Below are positions 8,614 through 16,749 of a DNA stretch of 64,000 nt, one piece after another. How positions within the stretch are numbered: position 1 is the first letter of the stretch; every line of letters begins with the position of its first letter. The position numbers and the translations under genes were made by a program. This DNA comes from Streptomyces sp. SAI-127 (lineage in GTDB: Bacteria > Actinomycetota > Actinomycetes > Streptomycetales > Streptomycetaceae): positions 7,522,501 to 7,586,500 of the forward strand of contig NZ_JARXYJ010000001.1 of the NCBI RefSeq assembly GCF_029894425.1, read 5' to 3'. The notes beneath the pieces were generated by a model that saw nothing but the letters and a program-made list of their open reading frames with translations, was not told where the DNA came from and made no database searches.

Positions 8614-9579
8614 TCAGACGGCCTGCGAAGCGACGTAGGAGCCACGCTTCTCGACCGCCATCTGGTAGAGCCGGCCCGCCCGGTAGGAGGACCGGACGAG
8701 GGGTCCGGACATCACACCGGAGAAGCCGATCTGCTCGGCCTCGTCCTTCAGCTCCACGAACTCCTGCGGCTTGACCCAGCGTTCCACGGGGTGGTGGCGC
8801 ACCGACGGGCGCAGGTACTGGGTGATGGTGACGAGCTCGCAGCCGGCGTCGTGCAGCTGCTGGAGCGCCTCGCTGACCTCCTCGCGGGTCTCGCCCATCC
8901 CGAGGATCAGGTTGGACTTGGTCACCAGGCCGAAGTCGCGGGCCTCGGTGATGACCTTCAGGGAGCGCTCGTAGCGGAAGCCGGGGCGGATGCGCTTGAA
9001 GATCCGGGGGACCGTCTCGACGTTGTGCGCGAAGACCTCGGGCCGGGACTCGAAGACCTGCTGGAGCAGCTCCGGCACGGCGTTGAAGTCGGGGGCCAGC
9101 AGCTCGACCTTGGTGCGGCCGGCCTCACGGCCCGCGGTCTGCTCGTGAATCTGCCGGACCGTCTCGGCGTACAGCCACGCGCCGCCGTCCTCCAGGTCGT
9201 CACGCGCGACGCCGGTGATGGTGGCGTAGTTCAGGTCCATGGTGACCACGGACTCGCCGACGCGGCGCGGCTCGTCACGGTCCAGCGCCTCGGGCTTGCC
9301 GGTGTCGATCTGGCAGAAGTCACAACGCCGGGTGCACTGGTCGCCGCCGATGAGGAAGGTCGCCTCGCGGTCCTCCCAGCACTCGTAGATGTTGGGACAG
9401 CCGGCTTCCTGGCAGACCGTGTGCAGGCCCTCGCTCTTCACGAGCTTCTGCATCGCGGTGTACTCGGGACCCATTTTCGCCCGGGTCTTGATCCACTCGG
9501 GCTTGCGCTCGATGGGGGTCTGGGCGTTACGGACCTCCAGGCGCAGCATCTTGCGTCCGTCGGGTGCGACTGCGGACAC
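8614..9579 (-). CDS. lipA: Lipoyl synthase
   Basis: LipA is a radical-SAM enzyme that inserts two sulfurs into octanoyl groups on lipoyl domains. The 321-residue protein shows both iron-sulfur clusters: the auxiliary cluster Cys56, Cys61, Cys67 ([12 protein letters not shown]) and the radical-SAM triad Cys82, Cys86, Cys89 (CTRRCDFC). The C-terminus contains the RSSY motif ([13 protein letters not shown]) that supplies the auxiliary-cluster serine in this family. GTG 9579 follows AGGGAG by six bases; in-frame starts further upstream lack homology. lipB lies 74 bases upstream on the same strand, so the pair forms the de novo lipoate pathway. Its client proteins include SucB at 26625-28436. Confidence 0.97.
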   Translation of the reverse strand: MSAVAPDGRKMLRLEVRNAQTPIERKPEWIKTRAKMGPEYTAMQKLVKSEGLHTVCQEAGCPNIYECWEDREATFLIGGDQCTRRCDFCQIDTGKPEALDRDEPRRVGESVVTMDLNYATITGVARDDLEDGGAWLYAETVRQIHEQTAGREAGRTKVELLAPDFNAVPELLQQVFESRPEVFAHNVETVPRIFKRIRPGFRYERSLKVITEARDFGLVTKSNLILGMGETREEVSEALQQLHDAGCELVTITQYLRPSVRHHPVERWVKPQEFVELKDEAEQIGFSGVMSGPLVRSSYRAGRLYQMAVEKRGSYVASQAV

Positions 9580-9653
9580 GACCGGCTCCCTAGCGATTGA
9601 TTCTTCGGCGTTGTTCAGGGTACGCCCGTTGATTTGAAAGTCAGCGGCGGTGT

Positions 9654-10454
9654 TCAGGCCGCCGGTGTCTTCTCGATCACTCTCGGCTTCAGTTCCGCGT
9701 TCTCCAGTACGTCCCTCAGGTGCCGCTCGACGACCGGGAGCACCTCGCCGATGGTCACGTCCCGGCCGAGTTCGCCCGCGAGGGAGGCGACCCCCGCGTC
9801 GCGGATGCCGCAGGGGATGATCCGGTCGAACCACTTGTTGTCCGGGTTCACGTTCAGCGCGAAGCCGTGCATCGTCACGCCCTTGGCGACCCGGATGCCG
9901 ATCGCCGCGATCTTGCGGTCCTCACGGCGCTGCCCGGCGTTGGACGGGGCGTACTCCGGGCCGTTCATGCGCGGGTCGAACTCCTCGTCCGTGAGCCGGG
10001 GGTCGAAGTCCAGGGAGAGGCCGCCGATCGCCGGACGCTGCTCGACCGGATCGCCGAGCACCCATACGCCGCTGCGGCCCTCGACCCGGCTCGTCTCGAG
10101 CCCGTACTCCGCGCACGTGCGGATCAGGGCCTCCTCCAGGCGCCGTACGTGCGCCACGACGTCCACCGGACGCGGGAGCTTCTGGATCGGGTAGCCCACC
10201 AGCTGGCCCGGACCGTGCCAGGTGATCTTGCCGCCGCGGTCCACGTCGATGACCGGGGTGCCGTCGAGGGGGCGTTCGTTGTCCGCGGTGCGCCGGCCCG
10301 CCGTATACACAGGGGGGTGTTCGAGCAGCAGGACGGTGTCGGGGATCTCGTCCTCGAACCGCGCCGCGTGCACCCGGCGCTGTTCGTCCCACGCCTCCTG
10401 GTACTCGACCGCGTCCGCACCGAAGCCCATACGGACGAACCGCAACCCACTCAC
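9654..10454 (-). CDS. lipB: Octanoyl-[acyl carrier protein]:protein N-octanoyltransferase
   Basis: LipB transfers octanoyl from acyl carrier protein to lipoyl domains, giving the substrate of LipA. The 266-residue protein contains the conserved [17 protein letters not shown] motif and the catalytic pair Lys181 ([10 protein letters not shown]) and Cys215 (IIPCGI), separated by 34 residues as in the family. Between GVWVLGD and the catalytic lysine there is an extra Asp/Pro-rich stretch of roughly 35-40 residues relative to the mycobacterial enzyme as I remember it. GTG 10454 has GGGAGG upstream. lipB is the first gene of a lipB-lipA unit. Confidence 0.95.
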   Translation of the reverse strand: MSGLRFVRMGFGADAVEYQEAWDEQRRVHAARFEDEIPDTVLLLEHPPVYTAGRRTADNERPLDGTPVIDVDRGGKITWHGPGQLVGYPIQKLPRPVDVVAHVRRLEEALIRTCAEYGLETSRVEGRSGVWVLGDPVEQRPAIGGLSLDFDPRLTDEEFDPRMNGPEYAPSNAGQRREDRKIAAIGIRVAKGVTMHGFALNVNPDNKWFDRIIPCGIRDAGVASLAGELGRDVTIGEVLPVVERHLRDVLENAELKPRVIEKTPAA

Positions 10455-10697
10455 GGCAAGCGCCTCCCTAGAAGGTCGTAAGGCACGAAGGGTGCCCACG
10501 CCACTGTACGTCCGGCCCGTGGGCGTCAGCTTCGGGGTCAATCCTCACACGATCGGATGAACGAACGTCGAAGTGTGCGATCGTCTGCTCACTCTCCGCT
10601 ACATTCGCCGTTCGCGCAGGCCATAAGGGCTGCTCACAGGCAATCCGGGCACCACGTGGCCACGTGACAGCCCGAAAGGCAGGAGACCGCACCGCAG

Positions 10698-12131
10698 ATG
10701 ACGGAACGACCCGCGCAGCGCACTCCCAATCGACAGCTCGCCGCGCTCATCGCAGAAGCGGGGTTCTCCAACGCGGGTCTCGCCCGACGCGTGGACCAGC
10801 TCGGTCTCGAACACGGGCTGGATCTCAGATACGACAAGACGTCCGTGACCCGGTGGCTGCGCGGACAACAGCCCCGGGGCACCACGCCCGCCCTCATCGC
10901 CGAGGTCTTCACCCGGCGTCTCGGCCGCCGGCTCTCCGCGCAGGACCTGGGCCTCGACGCCTGCGCGCCCGTCTACGCCGGCCTGGAGTTCGCCGCGGGT
11001 CCCGAGGAGGCCGTCGACATCGTCAGCGGGCTGTGGCGCAAGGACTCCGGCAGCCACGCCGAACTGCGCAAGATCGCCTTCACACCCGCCGGACTGGTCG
11101 TGCCGAGCCGTGACTGGCTGATCGGCCGCCCCGACGACAGGGTCGCCCGCGGCGAGCCGGTCCGGGTCCCTCCCCAGGGGCGTCCGGTGGTGCCACGGCA
11201 GCGCGGCCAGGCCGAGCGCGCGCCCGGTCAGAAGGTCACCGGGGGCGACATCGCCGCGCTCGGTTCGGTCGGCGAGCTCTTCCGCACCCTCGACGACCAG
11301 TACGGCGGCGGCCACGCCCGGCAGGCCCTGGTGCGCTATCTGGAGCACGAGTGCGAGCCGATGCTGCGCGGCACCTACGGGGAGACGACCGGCCGCAGAC
11401 TGTTCTCCGCGGCGGCGGACCTGACCCGGCTCGCGGGCTGGACGTCGTACGACATCGCGGCGCACGGTCTCGCACAGCGGTACTTCGTGCAGGCGCTGCG
11501 GCTCGCGCAGGCGGCGGGGGACCGGGCGTACGGGGCGTATGTGCTGGTCACGATGAGCCGTCAGGCCGTGTATCTGGGGCACGGGCGGGAGGCGATCCAG
11601 CTCGCGCGGGTGGCCCAGCAGGGCGTCGGTACGACGGCTCCACCGGTCGTGCAGGCTCTGCTGCACTCGGCCGAGGCGCGGGGGCACGGCGTACTGGGGG
11701 AGGTGCGGGCGTGCACGGCGTCACTGGTCCGCGCGGAACGGGCCCTGGAGACGGCCCGTCCCGGTGACGAAGTCCCGCACTGGGCACGGTTCTTCGACGA
11801 GGCGCAGCTGGCGGACGAGTTCGGGCACTGTCACCGGGATCTGCAGCAGTTCCGGGCGGCGGCGCAACACGCCGAGCGCTCCCTTCAGTTGCGTGCGCCC
11901 GCGTATGCGCGGAGCCGGTTGTTCTGCCGGGTGGTCCTTGCCTCCGCGCGTCTGGGTCTGGGGGAACTGGACCAGGCCTGTGCGCTGGCGGCGGAGGCGG
12001 CGGGGCAGGCCGCGGAGATGCGGTCGGTGCGGGCGGTGGAGTATGTGCGGGACTTCGAGCGGCGGTTGGAGCCCTATAAGGATGCGGCGCCGGTTCGGAG
12101 TTATCGCGACCAGGTCGCCGCACTCGGGTAG
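10698..12131 (+). CDS. HTH-domain regulator with a TPR-like helical domain (NsdA-like), 477 aa
   Basis: The N-terminus (about 10-90) is a helix-turn-helix region, LAALIAEAGFSNAGLARRVD and TSVTRWLRGQQPRG, typical of Streptomyces XRE-like regulators. From about residue 190 the protein is a series of amphipathic helix pairs resembling tetratricopeptide repeats (for example LHSAEARGHGVLGEVRACT). This layout is seen in streptomycete developmental and antibiotic regulators of the NsdA type; I use that only as a family comparison. ATG 10698 follows a short GGAGAC-like site. It is divergent from lipB, with a shared control region of 243 bases. Target genes and ligand cannot be told from the sequence. 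Confidence 0.8.
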   Translation: MTERPAQRTPNRQLAALIAEAGFSNAGLARRVDQLGLEHGLDLRYDKTSVTRWLRGQQPRGTTPALIAEVFTRRLGRRLSAQDLGLDACAPVYAGLEFAAGPEEAVDIVSGLWRKDSGSHAELRKIAFTPAGLVVPSRDWLIGRPDDRVARGEPVRVPPQGRPVVPRQRGQAERAPGQKVTGGDIAALGSVGELFRTLDDQYGGGHARQALVRYLEHECEPMLRGTYGETTGRRLFSAAADLTRLAGWTSYDIAAHGLAQRYFVQALRLAQAAGDRAYGAYVLVTMSRQAVYLGHGREAIQLARVAQQGVGTTAPPVVQALLHSAEARGHGVLGEVRACTASLVRAERALETARPGDEVPHWARFFDEAQLADEFGHCHRDLQQFRAAAQHAERSLQLRAPAYARSRLFCRVVLASARLGLGELDQACALAAEAAGQAAEMRSVRAVEYVRDFERRLEPYKDAAPVRSYRDQVAALG

Positions 12132-12180
12132 GGGTCTCGCCGTAACTCAGCAGCTCGTTTGCCGTGTGACGACTGCGTGG

Positions 12181-12221
12181 TGGCTGATCGCGCAGTTCCC
12201 CGCGCCCCTTCGGGGCGCGGG
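12181..12221. repeat. Dispersed intergenic repeat, copy A
   Basis: The first 28 bases (12181-12208), read on the minus strand, match 56351-56378 with one mismatch (copy D). The following GCGCCCC-ttcg-GGGCGC hairpin lies between the convergent regulator and FAD oxidoreductase genes and may act as a terminator. GC-rich elements of this kind recur between genes in many Streptomyces genomes. Confidence 0.7.
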
Positions 12222-12228
12222 TGAACCG

Positions 12229-13668
12229 TCAGGCTGCCTGAGCTGTCGGAGTCGGGTCTGCTCGGTGCATGGAGCCCGACGCGCCCAGGTCCTTCAGGAT
12301 TGCTGTGGTTGCCCGGTGGGCCGAGTGCAGGGCGCCCTGGACCGTGCTGGTGTCGCGGTGGTCGCCGCACACGTACAGGCCGGCCAGCAGGCGTACCGGG
12401 CGGCGCAGGTCGTGCGGGGCGGGCATGGCCGGGACCGCCTCCCGGGTGTGGTGGACCGCGAGGGTCTCCCAGCGGTGCGTCGGCATGCCGTACAGGCGGC
12501 CCAGGTGGGTGCGTACGGCCGTCTCCAGGTCCGGAGGAGGGGCGCCCAGGACCGTCGAGGAGATCAGGGCCCGGCCGCAAGGGGCCCGGCTCGGGTCGAC
12601 CTCGCTGATCACCGCCGTGTGGGCCACCGGGCCGCCCCGGTCGGCGTCGAGCAGCAGCGCGGAACCCGTGCGGGGCGGTTCGTCCGTCGTGTGGTGGACG
12701 ACCGTCACCGGGTGGAAGTCCGGCACCCGCAACCCCGGCAGCAGCTCGGCCGCGGCCCGCGCGTCCGTCGCCAGCAGCACCGCCCGGCACCGGATCTCGC
12801 CGTGCTCGGCCGTGGTCACCGACGTCGTCGCGACGGACGTGACCCGCACCCCTGTGTGCACGGTTCCCGCCGGCAGCGTCTGCGCGAGCAGCTCCGGAAG
12901 CGCCTCCGCACCGCCCTCGGGCACGCACAGCCGCCCACCCGCGAAGGCCCGCAGCGCGAGGTCGGCGCATCGGCTGGACGTCGTCAGCGCGGGGTCGCAC
13001 AGCAGTGCGGCGAGCAGCGGACGCAGGAAGCCGTCGATCGTGCGCGCGGGCAGTCCCCGGGCCGCGAGCGACTGCCCGGCGGGCAACTCCGGACGGGCGA
13101 GGAGGCGTTCGACGGGCACGGTGGCGAACCGGGTGAGCGCGGCACCGAGCCGGGCCTGGTCGACGGCACCGCCGAGCGGCGCGGCCGCGCGGGCGGCCCT
13201 GGACGTGGTCCCCTGACCGGCACCGGGCAGCACCCGGAACGCGGCCCTCCGGGATGCGGCCCTCCGTGATGCGGCCACCAGCCTCGGCCCCGGCATCCCC
13301 CGAGGGGCGCTCGCCAGGGCGCGCACCGCATGCAGTGCGCCCCTTGCGCTCCGGGCGCCCGCCGGAGCGTCCACGCGGTGGTGGCGTCCGTCGCCGTGCA
13401 GCAGGACGCCCGGCGCGAAGGGCCGTAGCGCGAGCCCGTCGAGCCCGGGCGCGAGCCGTAGTTCGGGATACGCCGTGGACAGCAGCTGTCCGATCCGGTC
13501 GAGCCGGAAGCCGTCGACCTTCTCGGTCGACATCCGGCCGCCCACACACGGGGCGGCCTCCAACACCGCGACGGTCACTCCTTGGCTGGTCAGCCGATGC
13601 GCCGCGGAGAGTCCGGCGACCCCGGCTCCCACGATCACGACGTCCGCCTGGTACGCGGGCTCAAGCAC
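12229..13668 (-). CDS. FAD-dependent amine-oxidase/phytoene-desaturase-like oxidoreductase
   Basis: A 479-residue flavoprotein. The dinucleotide-binding motif is at the extreme N-terminus (VVIVGAGVAGLSAAHRL, about 10-26), followed by the ribose-binding acidic residue region (VAVLEAAPCVGGRM). Near the C-terminus the flavin-binding text GLYVCGDHRDTSTVQGALHSA matches the amine oxidase/desaturase superfamily. It starts GTG 13668 behind GAGGAGGGG. No carotenoid genes are adjacent, so the substrate is unknown. An Ala/Arg-rich segment around residues 115-160 is unusual and may be a disordered insertion. It ends facing the HTH/TPR regulator gene. Confidence 0.85.
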   Translation of the reverse strand: MLEPAYQADVVIVGAGVAGLSAAHRLTSQGVTVAVLEAAPCVGGRMSTEKVDGFRLDRIGQLLSTAYPELRLAPGLDGLALRPFAPGVLLHGDGRHHRVDAPAGARSARGALHAVRALASAPRGMPGPRLVAASRRAASRRAAFRVLPGAGQGTTSRAARAAAPLGGAVDQARLGAALTRFATVPVERLLARPELPAGQSLAARGLPARTIDGFLRPLLAALLCDPALTTSSRCADLALRAFAGGRLCVPEGGAEALPELLAQTLPAGTVHTGVRVTSVATTSVTTAEHGEIRCRAVLLATDARAAAELLPGLRVPDFHPVTVVHHTTDEPPRTGSALLLDADRGGPVAHTAVISEVDPSRAPCGRALISSTVLGAPPPDLETAVRTHLGRLYGMPTHRWETLAVHHTREAVPAMPAPHDLRRPVRLLAGLYVCGDHRDTSTVQGALHSAHRATTAILKDLGASGSMHRADPTPTAQAA

Positions 13669-13839
13669 GTGCCCCTCCTCGAGGTTGCGCGGCCGGTGGA
13701 GACGTCATGCCCCCAACAGGCTCCGGGGATACCCGAGTTCGGGTCGAGGGTAGGGCGGTTACCGGTCAGGAACAGTCGCGCATCAACAGGGCACGGTCGC
13801 ACAGCGGTCGCATGTAGTCACAGACGGCCACCGGAACCC

Positions 13840-14733
13840 TCACGCCGCCCTGATCGCCCCCTCGATGTCCGGGAACGCGAACGTGAACCCCGACTCCAGC
13901 AGCCGCGTCGGCCGCACGCGTGCGCTGCCCAGCACGTCCCCGGCCATCTCGCCGAGCGCGGCCCGCAGTACCGGCGCGGGGACGCTGAAGAGGGTCGGCC
14001 GGTGCAGCACGCGGCCCATGGCCTCGGTGATCTCACGGTTCGTCAGGGGCTGCGGGGCGGTGAGGTTGAAGGGTCCGGACAGCCCGTCGGTCTCCAGGAG
14101 ATGGCGGATCGCGGCCACCTCGTCGTGCAGCGCGATGAACGACCAGTACTGCCGCCCGTCGCCCATCCGCCCGCCGAGTCCCGCCTGGAACAGCGGGAAC
14201 AGCTTGCCCCAGGCCCCGCCGCCGCGGCCCACCACGAGCCCGGTGCGGGTGAACGCGGTCCGCACGCCCGCCTGTTGCGCGGGTGCGGCCGCCCCCTCCC
14301 ACTCCACGCACAGCTCGGGCAGGAAGCCCTGTCCTGCGGGGGAGTCCTCGTCGACGATCCGGTCGCCGGTCTCGCCGTAGTACCCCATCGCGCTGCCGTT
14401 CACGAAGACCCGCGGCGGCTTGTCCAGCGAGGCGACGGCCTTGGCGAGGGCGGTCGTGCCGTTGACCCGGCTGTCGTGGATCTGCTTCTTGTACGCGTCC
14501 GTCCAGCGCCGCGAACCGACGCCCGCCCCGGCGAGGTTGACCACGGCGTCGCACCCGGCGAGCCCGGCCGTGTCGACCCGCCCGGCCTCGGGGTCCCACC
14601 GGACCTCGGTCCCGTCCCGGGGCTCCCGGCGCACCAGCCGCACCACCTCGTGCCCGTCCGCGGCCAGGGACCGCGTCAGGGCCGAGCCGATCAGCCCGGA
14701 CGCTCCGGCCACCGCGATTCTTGAAAGTTGCAT
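13840..14733 (-). CDS. TIGR01777-type NAD-dependent epimerase/dehydratase-like protein
   Basis: A 297-residue extended short-chain dehydrogenase-like protein. The N-terminal glycine motif is VAGASGLIGSALTRSL (residues 8-23), and the NLAGAGVGSRRW and NGSAMGYYG texts are diagnostic of the TIGR01777/SulA-YfcH group. The catalytic Ser/Tyr positions of classical SDRs look only partly kept (SAMGYYGETGD). The true reaction is not known for this family. The gene is divergent from a GNAT acetyltransferase at 14805, with 71 bases between them. It is 171 bases upstream of the FAD oxidoreductase on the same strand. Confidence 0.85.
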   Translation of the reverse strand: MQLSRIAVAGASGLIGSALTRSLAADGHEVVRLVRREPRDGTEVRWDPEAGRVDTAGLAGCDAVVNLAGAGVGSRRWTDAYKKQIHDSRVNGTTALAKAVASLDKPPRVFVNGSAMGYYGETGDRIVDEDSPAGQGFLPELCVEWEGAAAPAQQAGVRTAFTRTGLVVGRGGGAWGKLFPLFQAGLGGRMGDGRQYWSFIALHDEVAAIRHLLETDGLSGPFNLTAPQPLTNREITEAMGRVLHRPTLFSVPAPVLRAALGEMAGDVLGSARVRPTRLLESGFTFAFPDIEGAIRAA

Positions 14734-14804
14734 GACCTCATCCTGCCTGGTGGGTGCGTAAGAGCGATGTCTGGTTCCGGTACCCCGGCCGTAGGGTGGC
14801 GGTC

Positions 14805-15293
14805 ATGTCCCAGCTGTCCATACGCCTCGCCCTCCCTGACGACGAAGAGGAGCTGGCCCGCCTCGACCGCGCGACCTGGTCGCCCCTGCACGCGGTCACG
14901 CCGCAGCAGCAGCCTCCCTACCGGCCGTTCTTCGGCGAGCACCACCTTCCCGACGACTGCCTGGTCGCCGAGGCCGACCGCCGCATCCTGGGGTACGTCC
15001 TTCTCGGTTTCCCGACTCCGATCGAAGCGAACGCCCACGTACGCCAGATCCAGGGCTTGGCCGTCAGCGAGGAGGCCCGGGGCCGGGGCGTCGGCCGCGC
15101 CCTGATCCGCGCGGTCACGGACGAGGCCCGCCGCCGGGGCGCCCGCCGCCTCACCCTGCGCGTCCTCGGGCACAACACGCCCGCCCGGGGGCTCTACGAG
15201 TCCGAGGGCTTCGCGGTCGAGGGAGTGCTGCCCGAGGAGTTCCTGCTGGCGGGGGAGTACGTCGACGACGTGCTCATGGGGCGCCGTCTCTGA
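14805..15293 (+). CDS. GNAT-family N-acetyltransferase, 162 aa
   Basis: The 162-residue protein has the acetyl-CoA pyrophosphate-binding loop EEARGRGVGRALI in motif A (about residues 90-102) and the C-terminal motif B text LGHNTPARGLYESEGF. It acetylates an unidentified amine substrate. I chose ATG 14805 because sequence similarity to GNATs starts at SIRLALPDDEEELARLD; the upstream in-frame start at 14754 would overlap the divergent promoter. No Shine-Dalgarno sequence is evident, so translation may be leaderless. The last 20 bases overlap a small membrane ORF on the opposite strand. Confidence 0.85.
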   Translation: MSQLSIRLALPDDEEELARLDRATWSPLHAVTPQQQPPYRPFFGEHHLPDDCLVAEADRRILGYVLLGFPTPIEANAHVRQIQGLAVSEEARGRGVGRALIRAVTDEARRRGARRLTLRVLGHNTPARGLYESEGFAVEGVLPEEFLLAGEYVDDVLMGRRL

Positions 15294-15390
15294 GGACCTG
15301 GTCGGCCGCGGCGGTCGTACGCCGCCTGCGCACCACCAGGCAGAGCGCGACCCCCGCCACGAACAGCGAGATCAGGAAGAACACGGGCAC
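15274..15390 (-). CDS. Possible small single-pass membrane protein, 38 aa
   Basis: GTG 15390 lies five bases after GGAGG and opens VPVFFLISLFVAGVALCLVV, a membrane segment, followed by a basic stop-transfer stretch RRRRTT and a short tail. It overlaps the end of the GNAT gene by 20 bases on the opposite strand. A strong ribosome site plus a clean membrane segment supports it, but the small size leaves real doubt. It lies 82 bases downstream of the MarP-like protease gene on the same strand. Confidence 0.5.
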   Translation of the reverse strand: MPVFFLISLFVAGVALCLVVRRRRTTAAADQVLRDGAP

Positions 15391-15472
15391 GGGAGCCTCC
15401 GGGTGCCATGCGGGACCGGTGCGGGACCGGTGCCATGCGGGACGTGGCCCCATCATCCGGGAGACCGCCGCG

Positions 15473-16657
15473 TCACGACGTGACCAGCTCGCCCGTGTCC
15501 ACCGGCGACGTGGCGTCCGCCGCCTTCTCTGCGTCTCCGGCGACCTCGTCGGCCGTCAGGACGTAACCCGTCTCGTTGTCGGAGGTGGAGCGGGCGAAGA
15601 CCACGCCGTAGACCTGGCCCGAGGCGGTCAGCAGCGGGCCGCCGGAGTTGCCGGGGCGGACGGTCGAGCGGATCGAGTAGATCTCGCGAGTGACGGTGGC
15701 GTCGCTGTAGATGTTCTGGCCGGTCGCCTTCACCCGGTTGGCCACCGTGGCCGCCTGGAGGTTCAGGTCACCGTCCTGCGGATAGCCCGCGACCACCGCG
15801 GAGTCGCCCCGCGAGGCACTGTCGTCGAAGCGCAGCACCGGCGCCCGGAGATCCGGGACGTACAGCACGGCCACGTCCCGGTTCGGATCGAACAGCACCA
15901 CCCGTGCCTGGTACGACTGTCCCACCCCGCCGACCCGGACGCTCGGCTCGTCGATGCCGGCCACCACGTGGGCGTTGGTCATCACGTGCTGCGGGGCGTA
16001 CACGAAGCCGCTGCCCTCGCGGCCCTGGGTGCCGGAGGCGCCCTCGATCTTGACGGTGCTGAGCTTGGCCGCGTTGGTGGCGGCGGCCGTGACGCTGTCG
16101 CCGGTGGGTTTGGCGACCTCGGCCGTCGACTCGTTCTCGAACGGGTTGAAGACCTGCGGGAAGCCTGCCTCGGTCAGGGCGGAGGTGGCCCGGGAGAACC
16201 AGGACGGCGTGGTCTCCGGCATGGAGTCCTGGACGGCGCCGAGCAGCGCGGAGTCCCGGATGGCGGTGGTGACCAGCGGGGACGAGGACGCGCCGAGCAC
16301 GCTTGCGGCGACCCAGGCCACGATGAGCACGGCCACGGAGTTGGCGACGGCCCCGCCGACGCCGTCCGCGACTCTCAGCGGACCCTGGTCCAGCTCCCGG
16401 CGCAGCCTGAGCGCCAGCCGTCCCGCCAGCTCGTGCCCCACCGCGGCCGGAACCAGCACGGTCAGCACCGCGGTCACCGTCGCGGCCGTGCTCCCCGGTG
16501 CCACCAGGTCCATCATCCACGGCAGCACCCACACGCCCACGACCGCGCCGCCGACGAACCCGGCGAGCGAGACGCAGCCGGCCACCAGGCCGCGCCGGTA
16601 GCCGGAGGCCGCATAGGCGGCGATCACCAGCAACAGCAGGATGTCGAGCACGTCCAC
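15473..16657 (-). CDS. marP: MarP-like membrane serine protease (CvpA domain plus trypsin-like domain)
   Basis: The 394-residue protein has an N-terminal CvpA/colicin-V-production-like domain with about four membrane segments (residues 1-125), then a trypsin-like domain outside the membrane. The catalytic triad is visible: His230 (TNAHVVAG), Asp261 (NRDVAVLYV) and Ser338 (RPGNSGGPLL). This architecture is that of the mycobacterial protease MarP, which cleaves an envelope substrate under acid stress; I transfer the name by architecture only. It is divergent from the membrane-anchored amidase at 16750, with 92 bases between them. In mycobacteria MarP acts on a peptidoglycan hydrolase, which makes this pairing suggestive. 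Confidence 0.88.
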   Translation of the reverse strand: MDVLDILLLLVIAAYAASGYRRGLVAGCVSLAGFVGGAVVGVWVLPWMMDLVAPGSTAATVTAVLTVLVPAAVGHELAGRLALRLRRELDQGPLRVADGVGGAVANSVAVLIVAWVAASVLGASSSPLVTTAIRDSALLGAVQDSMPETTPSWFSRATSALTEAGFPQVFNPFENESTAEVAKPTGDSVTAAATNAAKLSTVKIEGASGTQGREGSGFVYAPQHVMTNAHVVAGIDEPSVRVGGVGQSYQARVVLFDPNRDVAVLYVPDLRAPVLRFDDSASRGDSAVVAGYPQDGDLNLQAATVANRVKATGQNIYSDATVTREIYSIRSTVRPGNSGGPLLTASGQVYGVVFARSTSDNETGYVLTADEVAGDAEKAADATSPVDTGELVTS

Positions 16658-16749
16658 GGAGCCGCCCTTCTCTCTCGGAACCTTCAGTACGCAGGCGAGG
16701 CGTCCAGTGATCAGCTACGCGCACGCGTGGCCGGTTCCCGGCGGTACGC

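Noticed and set aside
15401..15445. Short direct repeat TGCCATGCGGGACCGG with a partial second copy, near the marP stop
   Set aside because: Only about one and a half copies, no structural role seen.
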